Origin: Tribonema minus
Lineage: Eukaryota; Sar; Xanthophyceae; Tribonematales; Tribonemataceae
Length of the DNA stretch: 64,000 nt
Direction: 5' to 3'
Assembly (NCBI GenBank): GCA_017506865.1
Contig: JAFCMP010000334.1
Span: 124,001-188,000, forward strand
Shown here piece after piece: positions 34,901 to 45,929 of the stretch; within the stretch, counting starts at the first letter, position 1; the number at the start of each line of letters is the position of its first letter. Under the pieces are notes generated by a model, which did not search any database, was not told the DNA's origin, and saw only the letters and a program-made list of their open reading frames with translations. The translations under genes and the position numbers were made by a program.

Positions 34901-36284
34901 AGGTCTGTAACTGTCATATGTAACTGTCAATTGTAACTGTCATCTGTGACTGTCATCTGGAACTTTGCGACAAGTACAACGACTCGGTCACGCCCGAGAC
35001 GCGGAAGGTCTGTAACTGTCATCTGTAACTGACAACTGTGAGTAAGTTTGCGACAAGTTTGATGACTTTGTCACGCCCGAGACGAGAAAGGTCTGTAACT
35101 GTCGTCTGTCTCTTCACGACAAGGAAGACGAATGCGTCACCCAACAGTCATAGAAGTACGTAACTGTCATCTGAATCTTCGCGGCAAGTATGACGACGCC
35201 GTCGTGCCCGAGACGAGAAAGGTCTGTAATTGTCATCTGTACCTAACTATCATTTTTAAAGTGTCATCTGTGACTGTCATGTGTAACTTCGCGACAAGTA
35301 CGACAACTGAGTCACGCCGGAGGCAAGAAAGGTCTGTAACCGGCATCTGTGACTGTCAATTGTAACTTGGTGACTAGTACGACGACTTCGTCATGCTTGA
35401 GACGACGTCTGGTCCTGTAATCCGTACCTGTCTTATATAACTGTCAACTGCCCGATGATGTGTTGTGCCGCACGGTATGCTCCGAGGTGTAGTGGAATGC
35501 ATGCTCCCAGGTGTACTCGGTGCAAAGCATCACGATACCTTTAGTGTCATACTGCTGTGTGTATTGCAGTGTCACAGCAACAGCAACTGCGTGCACCACT
35601 GCTCGCTGGCAGGCTGGATTAGAGCTTGAAACAGCCTCAAGCCCTGACAGTAGCTGCGTGTTATCGCAGCCGCCTGGTTTGACCAGATGTTAGATTTGCT
35701 AACAAATGCTGAGGGCGCAAAAAGGTCTACATGTCATGATCAGTATACAGTCAACGGGAGGGATCGTAAAACTGTCGCAAATTGACGCAGTCAAAGCGAC
35801 CATCTACTCTCACCATGATCCTGCATACTTCAAAGTAGACGACGGCATACTTAAAGTGTATGAACCTGATGTCGTTACATAATTGTTAGTGCCCAGATGA
35901 AAGCCAGCCGTGTGGCGCACTTCGACATGCAGAGGCGCACCGCCCTCGCACAGTCATCACACTACTTCAAACACTTGCTTTGTCAGCGAGCGCCCAGTCA
36001 GAGCCTGTCATTAGCTGTCAGCCAGTGGCGGCAATACGCATCACGATGACGCTATGATAAGTAAACACTGTATTATGGGCTGTCAAGCAAGTCAGATGTG
36101 ATGTGCTCTACGCCAGAGACAACATTATCATTGCACTCACAGCCCTTCCTTTATCTTGTGGTGATGACAGGAAATCAAGGAGCTGCTGACAAAGTACATC
36201 AAGAAGGCTGCCGATGAAGCAGCGTCACCTGACGGCGAGGGAGCCGCGCACGCGGACAAGAAGTGCTGCTGCGTCGTGTCATGA
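28986..36284 (+). CDS. Ankyrin-repeat protein with C-terminal CaaX box (5' incomplete)
   Basis: Exons with matching phases: 28986-29062, 30059-30137, 30780-30845, 30962-31044, 31627-31714, 32875-32963, 33553-33664, 34690-34791, 36171-36284, giving 269 aa. The first exon begins in frame behind CTGCAG, so a start exon lies upstream. The N-terminal half (WEAWDVRSLRTYL..., ...LVKAATKGDLLELVVDW) is helical and unassigned. The C-terminal half carries ankyrin repeats: RRPLHCAVLGKR, then ILLEGGADVGARDMDKATALHIAARQGK, then ELLLQHGADALAKLDD. The protein ends DKKCCCVVS, and the last four residues CVVS form a CaaX prenylation motif behind two lysines and two further cysteines that could be palmitoylated. 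It is probably a membrane-tethered adaptor. Its introns hold the clearest exon-border shadows in the window. Confidence 0.8.
30274..30475 (+). repeat. Intronic minisatellite of TGAGCRCTGCNGCAGTGGCC units
   Basis: About nine imperfect 20-21-bp units lie in the intron after exon 30059-30137. The donor of that exon, CAG|GTGAGCGCTGCTGC, contains the same core, so the array may derive from the exon border. Confidence 0.85.
31165..31545 (+). repeat. Acceptor-side shadow copies of exon 31627
   Basis: The acceptor border TGTGCAGGGCGCAGGCGGC recurs in decayed form at about 31170-31195, 31295-31315, 31388-31402 and 31510-31535 ahead of the real one at 31620. Spacing is about 90-125 bp. GATGAGTCAC/GAGTCACTC segments co-repeat. 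Confidence 0.8.
31730..31880 (+). repeat. Donor-side shadow array of exon 31627-31714
   Basis: Five further copies of the border ATGAGCATACAG|GTAGGTA follow the real donor, near 31747, 31780, 31797, 31834 and 31862. Four keep ACAG|GT. Unit spacing is about 30-45 bp. Confidence 0.9.
32555..32790 (+). repeat. Acceptor-side shadow copies of exon 32875-32963
   Basis: Two upstream direct copies (about 32565-32640 and 32710-32785) repeat the acceptor CAACAGCT and the first 20 codons (VDQGEDIERKAPNN) at roughly 150-bp spacing. The coding match is partly open, with substitutions. Confidence 0.9.
33700..34265 (+). repeat. Donor-side shadow array of ankyrin exon 33553-33664
   Basis: Five decayed copies of the exon end and its GTACGT-type donor lie near 33705-33745, 33798-33850, 34020-34085, 34118-34180 and 34212-34265. 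Each repeats GGCCAC.GC..TGCACATCGCGGC and usually a following GGTATGTAGGGTATG motif. Confidence 0.9.
34340..34375 (+). repeat. CCCTAA array in intron
   Basis: About five CCCTAA or variant units, about 310 bp before the acceptor of exon 34690. Confidence 0.9.
34800..35425 (+). repeat. Donor-side shadow array of exon 34690-34791
   Basis: About seven copies of the exon's last 15 codons plus donor (DKFDDSVTPETRK|GTCTGTAAC) run from 34845 to 35420 at 60-110-bp spacing. Copies near 34970-35010, 35050-35095 and 35180-35225 keep the exon frame and the GTCTGTAA donor. Others carry indels. Confidence 0.95.
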
Positions 36285-38224
36285 CAGTGGCCGTGTTGAA
36301 GTTCATCTTGAAGTATCACAATGTGCGCACAGCGCCGACCTGATGAGTGTAGCATCCACGGCTGTTGACGCATCAGCTTGCAGCAGTAGCTGCATCAACT
36401 TACAGCAGTAGCTGCATTGTGTGCTAGGAGCACCTGCAGAAGCACCGGGTTTCAATTTCTGCATCATCACAAGTGCCCTAATAGGGCTGCGACGGCTGTG
36501 TACAATACACAACATTGTAAGATACACCTGTCACGTCGTGCTGTCACTTCAAAATGCTACGTTGCCAAATTTTGCTGGTGAAATGATTTTGAAACGCCCA
36601 AGGGGCATTGTCATGTATGCTTGTCCGGAATATGCAACCAGAAGCACCTGCGATCGCTATGCCTGTGCCAGTGGCTCTACACGAGACTGTCCGAATGTGC
36701 ACATCAGTTGTGGCACACGACCCTTGTGTGGACATACTGATATCATCCACCTTATGAATCAGCACCTGAAGTATGTGCATGCTGCTAAGCGAGATCTCAT
36801 GAGACGTACATGCTGCGTGCAATACCAGTGATGGCAAAGCATGTGCATCTGGCACACAATGATGGCGTCCGCAGTAGAGGATGTTGGTGATGCAAGAAAT
36901 GGCAAAGCATGTTCATGAAGTCGCTACATAGGAGTCATTTCTCATCCGCACGCATGTCGCATGTGACCTGGCACACGCGGCAATGCTGCGGCTCCACTCT
37001 AAACCTTTTTTTAAACACAGGCGCTGAAGGTGAACATGTGATGCTAAACACAGCGCACGGAGCATGCACAAGGCGCAACAACAGTGACGGGCAGAGCTGT
37101 GGACCTTTAGTGCCACCGCATGGCTCCATTGCTTGATGAGATGTGAGTGAGCGAGCCACTGGCGTGGCTCAGCCACTGCTCATCAGAGGGTGCTTGCTGG
37201 CGATGGATCAGCATAGTCGCTATGAACTGTCAACATCGAACAAATGCGTTTGGCTCGACAAGCAAGTCCCCAGCCCCGCCCCCCCCCTGATCGCTGGTCG
37301 CGTCGCAGTTGAGCTGAAAATTGTACAGTAGTACGGCACTGCATGACGCCACAGCTATGCTGCATGTTGCTTGTGATCGCAATCGGACTGGCAACACTCT
37401 TCCCTGAGCCGCCCGCACCTGACTTGACGCTGAGCACACAAATGAGTACGCCGACTGCTGCCCGTGGCTGCGTGAAGCGTGCGGCGGCTTGCAGCTCAGT
37501 GACTCAGGGCACCACTTGCCACTGCCGCGGGGAGGTGTGTTGTGCGCAGTGCTCACATCCCTTAGCTGTGGCGACTCTGTCCGTGTTGCTAAGAGAGGTG
37601 TGTTGGTGGCTTGTTGAGGAGCGCTGCTGCTGTTGGGTGCTGCTGCTTGGGTGCCATACACCGTCGTTCATGCGATGCGTACTTCAAGCGCAATGCCGAC
37701 CGCATCGCTCAAGCAGCATCCCGCGGCTGCAGCAGAAGCCTGCCTATGGCGCATTGCTGGGTCAACAAAAGGGCTACCGTGCCCAGCATCTACATGTACA
37801 GCGCTCCCAGCTGCGGCAGCTGCGTGAAATGGCGGCGGCGGCGTTGACGCACGCAGCAGCACCAGCAACTGGCAGCGGCCAAAAGCGTAACGTCAAAAAC
37901 GCTGCCGGTGCGTGGTAACTCTACGCGGACGGCAGGGGCGTAATACCGCCTGCTGTTGCCAGCGGCCGTTGCGGCACACTAGCTGGAACTGATGCTGAGG
38001 CTGCTCTCAGGTCGGCAGCCGCACCGAATGCTCTGCGAATTGACTGCGGCACTGGCGTTGATTTATGATCGCGCCGCGCTGCCAGACGACCCTGCGCAGC
38101 GCTGTGCGCCGCGCTTGCGTCGGCCACGGACTGCTGTACACCATCATCAGCGCCTCGATTATGTACCTCTGTGCACACTGGTAACAATACATCCGAGTCG
38201 ATCCCCTGCCGCCAGCCATGAGGG
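36285..38224. other. Intergenic; possible unassigned C-terminal exon
   Basis: No conserved gene is certain. A plus-strand frame ending at 37918 finishes with a helical segment (SQLRQLREMAAAAL, near 37805-37845) and could be the last exon of an unrecognised gene converging on the phosphatase gene. Nearby frames are equally open, so I do not call it. A poly-C tract lies at 37277-37287. Confidence 0.3.
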
Positions 38225-41200
38225 TCACAGCCGCACGCGCGTGCGCGAATACGTCGCGCGCAGCGGCGACACCGCTGCCGCTGCCGCCGTCGCTGCCGCA
38301 GTCGCCGCCGCCGCCGATGAAGTTGCTGCGGCGGCAGCAGTACTCATCGCCGAGCCGCTGGCAGGTGGCAGCTGGCACGCCGCCGCCGGCGCGCGCTGCT
38401 GCCGCTGCTGCTGCTGCTGCTTCCGCCACTTCACCGTCGCCGCGCCCGCGTGCCGACTTTGGCCGATGCCGTTTGTCGCACCGCCCGAACTACCACGGTC
38501 GCGCGATCCTGCTGCCAGGGCGGATGACCCTCGGTCCCCCTTGACCCCCCCCCTCTCTGACCCCCGCGTGGGGGCCCTACAAGGGACCCTGATAGGGCTT
38601 TCGAGGGGCACCCCAAACAGCCCCCCCGCTTCAATGCTGCCAGCGGGGGCCCCGGCGTCAGCGCCCAGAACGAGGGGGCGCCCTGGCCCTAGCAACGGGC
38701 TAGGGTTAGGGCTAGTGTCAGCGCTCAGAGGTAGGAGCTGCGGCCTGTGCAGCATGTGCCACGCGCGCTGCCAGGGGCCCCCGCGACGCCCCTGCTGCTG
38801 GCGCCGCCGCAGGCACGGATCCAGGGGGGCCGCAGCGGCGGCGGCGGCGGCGGCAGCGGTGGCGGCAGCGGCGGAAGGGCGCGCGCCGCAGAATGCGGGC
38901 CATGAGGGGGTGAGCGCGCGCACGTCGTCAGCGCTCAGCGCCGCCTCCAGGAAAGGAATAAGCCTGCGTGGTGCGTGGGCGCGGTGTTTAAGGTTGAAAA
39001 TCGGATTGGCATTCTTGTGAGCTTCTACATGAGGAGGCTGAGCTTGTGACGTGGTACTTATAAAGTGGCGTACTCTGGAACAAAAGTACGACGATTCCCA
39101 ACACTGTTGGAGCTGAACGCTGGAGCGTGCGCAGTGAAGGGGGGCGCCGTGTGCTTCTGTTGATTTGAATAGAACTTGCTATTATCATTCGAGCAGACGA
39201 CTGAGAAGCAAGACGGGCAGAGGTCGACTAACCCTGACCCTAACCTTAACAGACGTTGTTCCACGCAAGCCTGAGAACGCAAGCATCAGCAGTCACCAGA
39301 AGGGATGGCCTCCACAAAGAGCGCAATGCACGCAGTCATACGAGCATGCAGCATTTCGTTGTTGCTGCCGCACTTCAACTTGAACTGCAGCCTCGTGTGC
39401 GCTGCAACGGGAGATGTGATGGCGCAGACGCATGGGAAAGAGTGTACATCATCAGCGCTGAGCGCTGCTGGCGACACGTCCGACTGTGCGCTGGGACCTG
39501 GCCCTAACCTCAACCCTAACCTTAACCTTTAGCAAGCACTGCCGAAACTGCTCAAGCAGTGGGGTGTGGGCTGGCAGGGCCATGCAGAATAAAGTAACGG
39601 TGATGCAAGAAGGCAGGTATGGGTGATGTCTGGCGACACGGGGCCCTGACCTTCATTCATGCTTAAAGTATCACTACCTGCCTTGATGCATACCTTGCCC
39701 TGAGTCTGCGCGTGTCATTACAGGCGACGTCAGCATAATGATAGACGCGTCTCAGGGCAACTAATATCAAAAAGTAAAAGTAGGCCGCACTCTCTGACCG
39801 CGCGAGATTACCATTTGTCCACAGCGCTATCCGCATGAATTCAGATAAGTGAATGTACCTCTTGGGTAGGTAGAATAAGGATTAGGATGACCATCCGCTT
39901 TGAGAAACAATCACGCGTGTCAGCCCTGACAATGTCCACAAACAAACATCACCTGTACAGCTCTCTGTCCTCCTCGCTGCCGTAGTAACTCTCAACGATC
40001 ACGGCGTTCGTGGGCTGCAGCGCCGCCGCCTGCGGCGAATTGTCCACTAGCAGGACCCCCTCTAGCGGCCTCTGCAACAGCGCAAGATCCTTGACGGCAG
40101 TCCCAGAGGGCGGGGTTGGGGGGGGCGAGGCGGGGGATGGGGGGCCGGGGGGGGGGCGCGGCGCGGTGAAGCAGGCGTCGCGGCAGAGCAGGTGACGCAC
40201 CACGCTCCCTGTGGCAGCGATCAGCAAGAGAGGATGCGTGTGAAGTGACCTGTAGACTGGTTGGGTAGGGCAGCGGAAGTTGTGGGGAAACGAGAGTGTT
40301 CCAATGGGTGTGGAACAATCTGCAGACTGGTTCGGTAGGGCAGCAGAAGTTGTATAGAAGCAGCAAAGAAGTTTCTGGTGAGTGGGCAACGAAAGCTTCT
40401 ATAGCAACATTCCTGAAGTGAGTGTGGAGCAGCCTGTAGACTTTTGGATAGAGCAGCGGAAGTTAGTATAGAGGCGACTTGAACAAGCAGATGGCAGCGA
40501 TCAGCAAGTGATGTACACAAAAGGGTGTGAGGCGGCCCGAGGCCAATTCAACACGCATGGGCGGCTTTTGATGACATTTTGAACAGCAATCAGATGCCGA
40601 TGCGCCAATGATGATCCTCGTGACGAGGTGAAGCAGCGCAAAATGAAAGGCGAAATTGGGTAAAACAGGCGACGGTGGCAGGGTGGGCGAGAGTTGCCAA
40701 CTTCAAATACACGCTTGGCGCGCTCCGCGGCGCCACGTTGCAGTTACCGACGAGTGAGTGCCGCCATCGCTGCTGAACACATCACAGGATAACGCGAGCG
40801 TGAGTGGCACACTGCCTACGTCTGCGGCAATGTCTGCATCTGGTGGACGCAGAGGAAGCGAGTGCACACTGCTCCTCTTGATAACATGCTTGCGGCTGAA
40901 GAAATGAGTGCACACTGCTCCTCTTACAAACATTGTTGCGGTGGGCATGTGCCTCCTGGGTTGGCCTTGAACAGAAAGCATAGTCTAAAGGATCAAGCAG
41001 GGAGTGTCAAAGATCCAGATGCCACTTTGAGAAACATCTGTTTCAACACAGACATACGTCAAGTGGCTGCCGTGCGCACCCAGGTGCTGTCGCCTACTGC
41101 TGCTCTGAGCCGGCCTAGATCACCTCCGATCATTGTGACCTGGAACAGGATGTGCGGCAGTGTACGTGTGCAGGCTCGGGTGCATCGTACATTGTGATTC

Positions 41201-44200
41201 CTCCTCTGAGCACTGCTGCACGTCTACGGTAAATATCACTGACGCAATGGTCTGCTGCGTGCTTCATGAGAAATGCACTACTATTCCATTTGAAAGCGCC
41301 ACACTGTGGTGAGCTTCAAACATGATTGAGTGCCCACGCTTCAGATTGGTGCAAGGTCTCATCATGCAGTGCTGCAACATTGAAGTGCGTGCAATTGAGT
41401 GAAGTGGTGGCTCCTGCTCACCTATGTCGAGGTACTGGACGATGGCCCTCGCATAGACCCTCAAGCTGCACACACGAAGAGAGCAAGGAGGTGAGAATCG
41501 AGAGAGCAGAACACGTTACTATAGCCACTGGCAGTGACATGGTTCACCTGGCAGTGCCTCACATGCATATGGCACGATGTGGACGATTGCCATAGCTGCA
41601 GAGGTGCATGCCGGGATCATCAACACACTAGCAGAACGTACTGAAACCTAGATTCTGCACGCGATGATGAAGGCACGATGTACTCTAAGCCGCTGTATCT
41701 CATGCCTGAACACCGCCAAGTAGTTGCATACCACTATAGTTGCCTGCACTCACAGCAAGATGGTCAGTGACAGCCTTTCTGTCCACTGTGTGTACTGGAG
41801 TGTTCAGGTAGCCCAGTCCAGCGGTCCGTCCTCTGTGACTTAGGGTTGAAGTTAGATTTGAAGTTAAGGTCAACAAGACCCATGACATTTCAGGTGATTC
41901 TTTGTCAGCGCAGGCTCCCCCACCATGGTACAGTATACCAGATGATTATTTTTAGCGCAGGCTGCAATCATGGCACAGTATACCATGCAGCACAGGTCTC
42001 CCAGCGCAACGCACAAAAGCTCCCGCGCGCTGGCCTGACCGCGCGCGCAACACATGTCCGGGGTACTGCCCCGCGATAAAGACAAGGCGCACGCCTCAGC
42101 GTAACCCTCATCCTAACCCTAAACAATCAAGACAGGCGTACGCGTCAACGCTATTCTACCACAACTCAACCTAGGTACCTCATACTTGGCAGTACGCTTG
42201 TGTGAGGGCATCACCTGGCAGTGTAGACGATACTTCCAAGTAACTTGAAAGCTGGTCAGTTCGTCTAGACTACAGGTTTACTTTTTGTGAAGACAGGGAA
42301 GTTACTCGTGAATGCTTATGTGAGGACATCACCTGGCAGTGTAGACGATAACTTCAAACCGGCTGGAAAATAGGGAAGTTACTCGTGGATGCGTATGTGA
42401 GGGCATCACCTGGCAGTGTAGACGATAACTTCAAACCGGCTGGCCGCCCACCGCAGCAGCTCGCGCGCCCCTGGCCGTATGCACGCGTACACTGCATGGT
42501 GCTGACCGTCGACCACCACAGGCAGCACGCATTCCGCGTCTGGCTTGCGCTGCAGGCGAGGGGGGTGGGGGGGGTGTGTGTGAGAGGGGGGGGGGGGGGA
42601 GGTAAAGTTGAGGAGTCTTGGTGAAGTCCACGTATGAAATGATGGCGTCCACGTGAGCATGCAGGCATGTATGTTCGTGGGAAGGGGGCTGATGATGAGG
42701 GAAGCGTCGTCGGACGGGGGGGGGGGGGGGGGGGGGGGGGGGGCAAGCAGCCTGGTAAAGGCCATGTGCAAAGCACCCACTGTTGGCGCGTGCAGGTGTG
42801 CGATACCCCAGATGCGGGGGAGGGGGGGGGTAGACAAGGGGTTTGGTGAAGTCAAAGCGCGAAATGAGTTACCTTTCATGTGCGCATGCTGGTGTGTGAC
42901 ACGCCAGATTGGTGAGGTAACACTGAGTGTTCAACACTGAAGTTCGCACTTTACTGGCGCATGGGAGCAGCAGCAAGCAGTGCCGCAAAACCACCTTGAC
43001 CCAGGTGAGCACTGTCATATCGCATATCACTGAGCCACAGACGCAGCACCATCGTGGCGCAGGTGCGCTTTGTCATGTTTTGAGTAGGTACATCAGGTGA
43101 GCTTTGCGAGCTCTGTACAACAGGTGAGCTCTGTAAAATCACCGACTGTATCCCTCAGTGATATGGCGGTGCTTGCCTGTGTCAACGTTGTAGTTTGAGG
43201 TAAGCGCACTTCGGAATCACATGTGTGTACCGATGCTTTAGTGACCAGCACACACCTGCGTGACGTGCAAAGGCGCTCAATAGCATGCAGCTGCAGCATG
43301 CGCGAGCCCGCTCACGATCTTCCCACGCGCAGCAGCAGCGCCAACACACACGTCGCGCCTAGTGTCAGCATACAACACTCTCACCTAGTCATAATGTCGG
43401 TAGGGAACACAAGGGCAGTTTTCCAGTCGATGCGCCGACATGAAACACTTCTTGAACTTTGACATTCATTCACAGAATGAAACTCCTTGTTGAAGTATAC
43501 CTCAAGTATGACGATGCGCGCTACACCCTCCAACAGCAGTAAAAGCGCAGTATGGACACAGCTGCGCTGTGACGTTCCGTCACATCAAGAGCAGCGGATG
43601 CGCCGATGCCCCCCCCCCTAACCCTAATCCTCCTCATCCTACCCCTACGAATGCGCTGATGACCCCCCCCCCCAACTTATCCATACCCTACCCCTAACCA
43701 TGACCCTAACGCTAACCCTAACCCTAGCTACATTGCACGCACCTCAAAGCTGCAGTGCACCAGGGTCTCGTCCAGATCCAGCACCAGCGTGGGCTTGCCC
43801 GCATCCCGCGGCGCCTGCAGCGGCAGCAGCGCTCGCCTGTCCACCGGCTTGCGCATGCTGATCTGCTGCGCATCGAGACTGTCCTGCAGCAATGGCAGAG
43901 GTGTGAGTGCAGGTTGGCACCGGAGCAGGCTCCGTGTATACGAGAGTGGAGCATTTGCGGGGATATATATGGGTGAAGCGGCGGCGCGCGCATCGCTGCT
44001 TGCGCAACGCAGGCTAGCAAGGCTGGTCTCGTGGCTGCAGCGGATAGGTGGTAGGCCAGCATAGGCAAAGGGGTTCATAGAGGCGTTTTTACAGATGTAG
44101 AGTTACGTGCCCTGCAAGTGGTTGCGCTTTGATGTACTTCTGAGTATGTGGCATGCCGTAAATTCAAGCATCATAACAAAAGGATTCTGCAGCCGCAACA

Positions 44201-44878
44201 GGCGTGTGGAGATATCAACTTGCGCGCGCTGCACCGCTGCTTTTGCGAAGTATGACATAGTATACGTTGTAGCTCACATGTGGGTCAACACGGCAATTTG
44301 TGCAGTACCAGGCACACTTGAGCATGCACTTTGGCAAAGTAGCCAACACTTCCTGTCATGTAGTCAGTATTTCTGCTACTAATGACAGATATCTGAGCAG
44401 CAATGTCTATTGCTGACCACACTCAATGTTTGGATAGCCTTGTAAACACTTTGCCACAAACGCTGGCCGGCACGGTTGCTCGGATCCCGGACATATACTA
44501 TGCCCTAAGCCTGACGGGTCATGTGATACAGAGCTGCTGCGGCTTCAAGCGATGCTCCAGGGTCAAGTGTCACCCGGCCATGCTGGGTATTGGATCCTGA
44601 GTACATCCGGCTCAATAGCAGCGTACACCAAAGCCCCACCAAGTACAAAAACTCACCTGCTTCAAGTACTGAGTCGGCAAGCGCACCAGGGGACGGCTTG
44701 GCGCCGAATCAGCAGCCACGTTGCTTGCTTCATCGGTGCCGTTGCTTCCATACTTCGCAAGCATGCCCATGATCCAGCTTGGAAAGCCATCATCTCGATC
44801 CCGCTTCCTGATTATTCCGTGTTCCGTCAGCGCCCCCGGGACAGTCTCGCCGCTGCCTGCCGCTGGAGCTGTGCCCAT
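38225..44878 (-). CDS. FCP/SCP-type protein phosphatase (CTD small phosphatase-like), 513 aa
   Basis: Exons: 44878-44657, 43883-43743, 42549-42410, 41465-41422, 40208-39953, 38963-38225, all phase-consistent. An in-frame stop 18 bases before the ATG supports the start. The catalytic signature LDLDETLVH (residues about 108-116) gives the nucleophile and general-acid aspartates of the haloacid dehalogenase-type CTD phosphatases. FEVIVYTAS (about 160-168) supplies the motif II threonine. VLLVDNSPQ in exon 5 is the late Asp-Asn-Ser motif, and YRLIPFLEAALSADDVR closes the domain as in SCP/Dullard proteins. Two features are odd: a Pro/Ser/Gly insert of about 20 residues between the CRDACF segment and VKDL, and a C-terminal tail of about 230 Ala/Gly/Gln-rich residues absent from small CTD phosphatases. 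The tail contains a TTAGGG-like segment near 38700, so an unrecognised intron there is possible. The substrate is probably a phosphoserine/threonine protein and cannot be named from sequence. Confidence 0.88.
40210..40520 (-). repeat. Tandem repeat upstream of phosphatase exon 5
   Basis: Three degenerate units of about 100 bp (core CTGYAGACTGGTTSGGTAGGGCAGCRGAAGTTGT) near 40245, 40325 and 40430, followed by a GCAGCGATCAGCAAG copy at 40494 matching the exon border at 40215. Confidence 0.8.
42190..42385 (-). repeat. Donor-side shadow copies of phosphatase exon 3
   Basis: The exon end and donor (plus-strand CATCACCTGGCAGTGTAGACGATA) recur at 42208 and 42327 beyond the real border at 42404, with intact splice donors and partial FEVIVYTA coding. 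Intervals are 119 and 77 bp. Confidence 0.95.
42717..42744. repeat. Poly-G tract
   Basis: A long G run in the intron before phosphatase exon 3 (sense poly-C). Another G-rich run at 42560-42600 directly precedes the acceptor. Confidence 0.9.
43605..43735. repeat. CCCTAA-like arrays with poly-C
   Basis: Several CCCTAA and CCCTAC variants are interrupted by two short poly-C tracts, just downstream (in sense) of the phosphatase exon 2 donor. Confidence 0.9.
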
Positions 44879-45170
44879 GCCTGCCGATAGCAGTTATAGG
44901 GCAGGTCAACGTTGAGGTGGTTCGCCTGCCACGCTCACAGGAATAATCACAAACTTTCTTCTGTGGGGAGAGTCCGATCTTGAACTTTAAGTGAAGTTGA
45001 TGAGATTTTTTCCTACGATGTTGCTCACTCGCGCGAGCAGCTGCGCCGTATGGAGTCGGAAAGATTAGAGGCAGCGCTGCCAGGCGAAGCAAGCGCGAGT
45101 CGAACGTAGCATTGCAGCACACTGTGGGCTCTAGCCAGCGGTCAACCGCCCAGAGACGCAGACGTACATA
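44879..45170. promoter_or_regulatory. Short divergent intergenic region
   Basis: Only 292 bases separate the phosphatase start (leftward) and the BAF-like gene start (rightward), so they probably share a bidirectional promoter. I see no clear TATA box. Confidence 0.5.
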
Positions 45171-45929
45171 ATGGCGCCCAACTTGTCTCTAGGAATGGCG
45201 GGGACAGCACAAGCGTCTATTCCTTACAATCGTCGCTTCAGCGATGACGGCTACAGGCCTGATGACGACGCAGCCGAAGACGCGGCTACCCGAGGGAGCC
45301 ACGAACGCCGGTCAAGCGAGGCGGCGAGGGGCTTCGGCGACAGCATCGGCGAGAGCACCGCATGCAAGCTGCGCGCCGCGGGCATCGATAACTACGCCAA
45401 GCTGTCCGCCAAGTACGTCGCTCTGGCGAAACCTTACGTCATCGGCAGCGCTGCCAACAAGCAGGCCTTCAGCCAGTGGCTGGCGAGCGTCGGCGTCAAC
45501 AGCCGCCGCCACAGCATCGTCTGTTTCGTGCACGAGCAACACTTGTTTATGGAGGGGAGCGAGGACGTCGAGCAGCAGCGCTCAGGCGGCGCGCAGCATG
45601 ACGCGTGGATATCCGAAGAGGCGCCGCCGCGCAAAGAGCCGCAGGCCAGGCGACGCTCCTCGCTTGACGCGGAGCATGGCAGCGCTCAGCGCCGAGGCAC
45701 CGCCACAGCGCTCAGTCACGACGCGCCGGCGCGTTGCATGTCCGCGCACGAGAGAGGGGAGGAACGGGGGCAGGCGGTCGCCGCTGCCTCGCAGCCGAAG
45801 GGCATCGTCAAGCAACTTGAAGTTATGGAGCGTCACCCCAACCACCCCATCGTGGAGAGCGCGGGGTGCGCGGTGATGGCCGCCATCGTCATGCTGGCGG
45901 TGTACGGCATCTACCTGTTCGCGCGGTAG
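45171..45929 (+). CDS. BAF-like domain protein with C-terminal membrane anchor, 252 aa
   Basis: Intronless, ATG at 45171. Residues about 54-128 resemble barrier-to-autointegration factor: SIGESTACKLRAAGIDNYAKL matches the helix-hairpin-helix region (G-I-G-E...KL...GF) and AFSQWLASVGVNS....CFVHEQHLF matches the following F-REWL...GAN....CF..L-EW segment of BAF. BAF itself is about 89 residues and bridges DNA, LEM proteins and lamin at the nuclear envelope. Here the domain has an acidic N-terminal extension, an Arg/Ala/Glu linker (about 130-220) and a single hydrophobic helix at about 232-250 (AVMAAIVMLAVYGIYLF) ending two residues from the C-terminus, a tail-anchor topology. I infer a nuclear-envelope or ER chromatin tether. 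The alternative is an unrelated helix-hairpin-helix domain. It is the only conserved gene here with no intron and no shadows. Confidence 0.7.
   Translation: MAPNLSLGMAGTAQASIPYNRRFSDDGYRPDDDAAEDAATRGSHERRSSEAARGFGDSIGESTACKLRAAGIDNYAKLSAKYVALAKPYVIGSAANKQAFSQWLASVGVNSRRHSIVCFVHEQHLFMEGSEDVEQQRSGGAQHDAWISEEAPPRKEPQARRRSSLDAEHGSAQRRGTATALSHDAPARCMSAHERGEERGQAVAAASQPKGIVKQLEVMERHPNHPIVESAGCAVMAAIVMLAVYGIYLFAR

Noticed and set aside
34800..35425. Tandemly repeated coding exon
   Set aside because: Only the exon end and donor are copied, no acceptors are present and most copies have indels.
37343..37918. 191-codon plus frame as a protein-coding gene
   Set aside because: The frame is Cys-rich with no consistent motif and competing frames. 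Only the last part looks coding.
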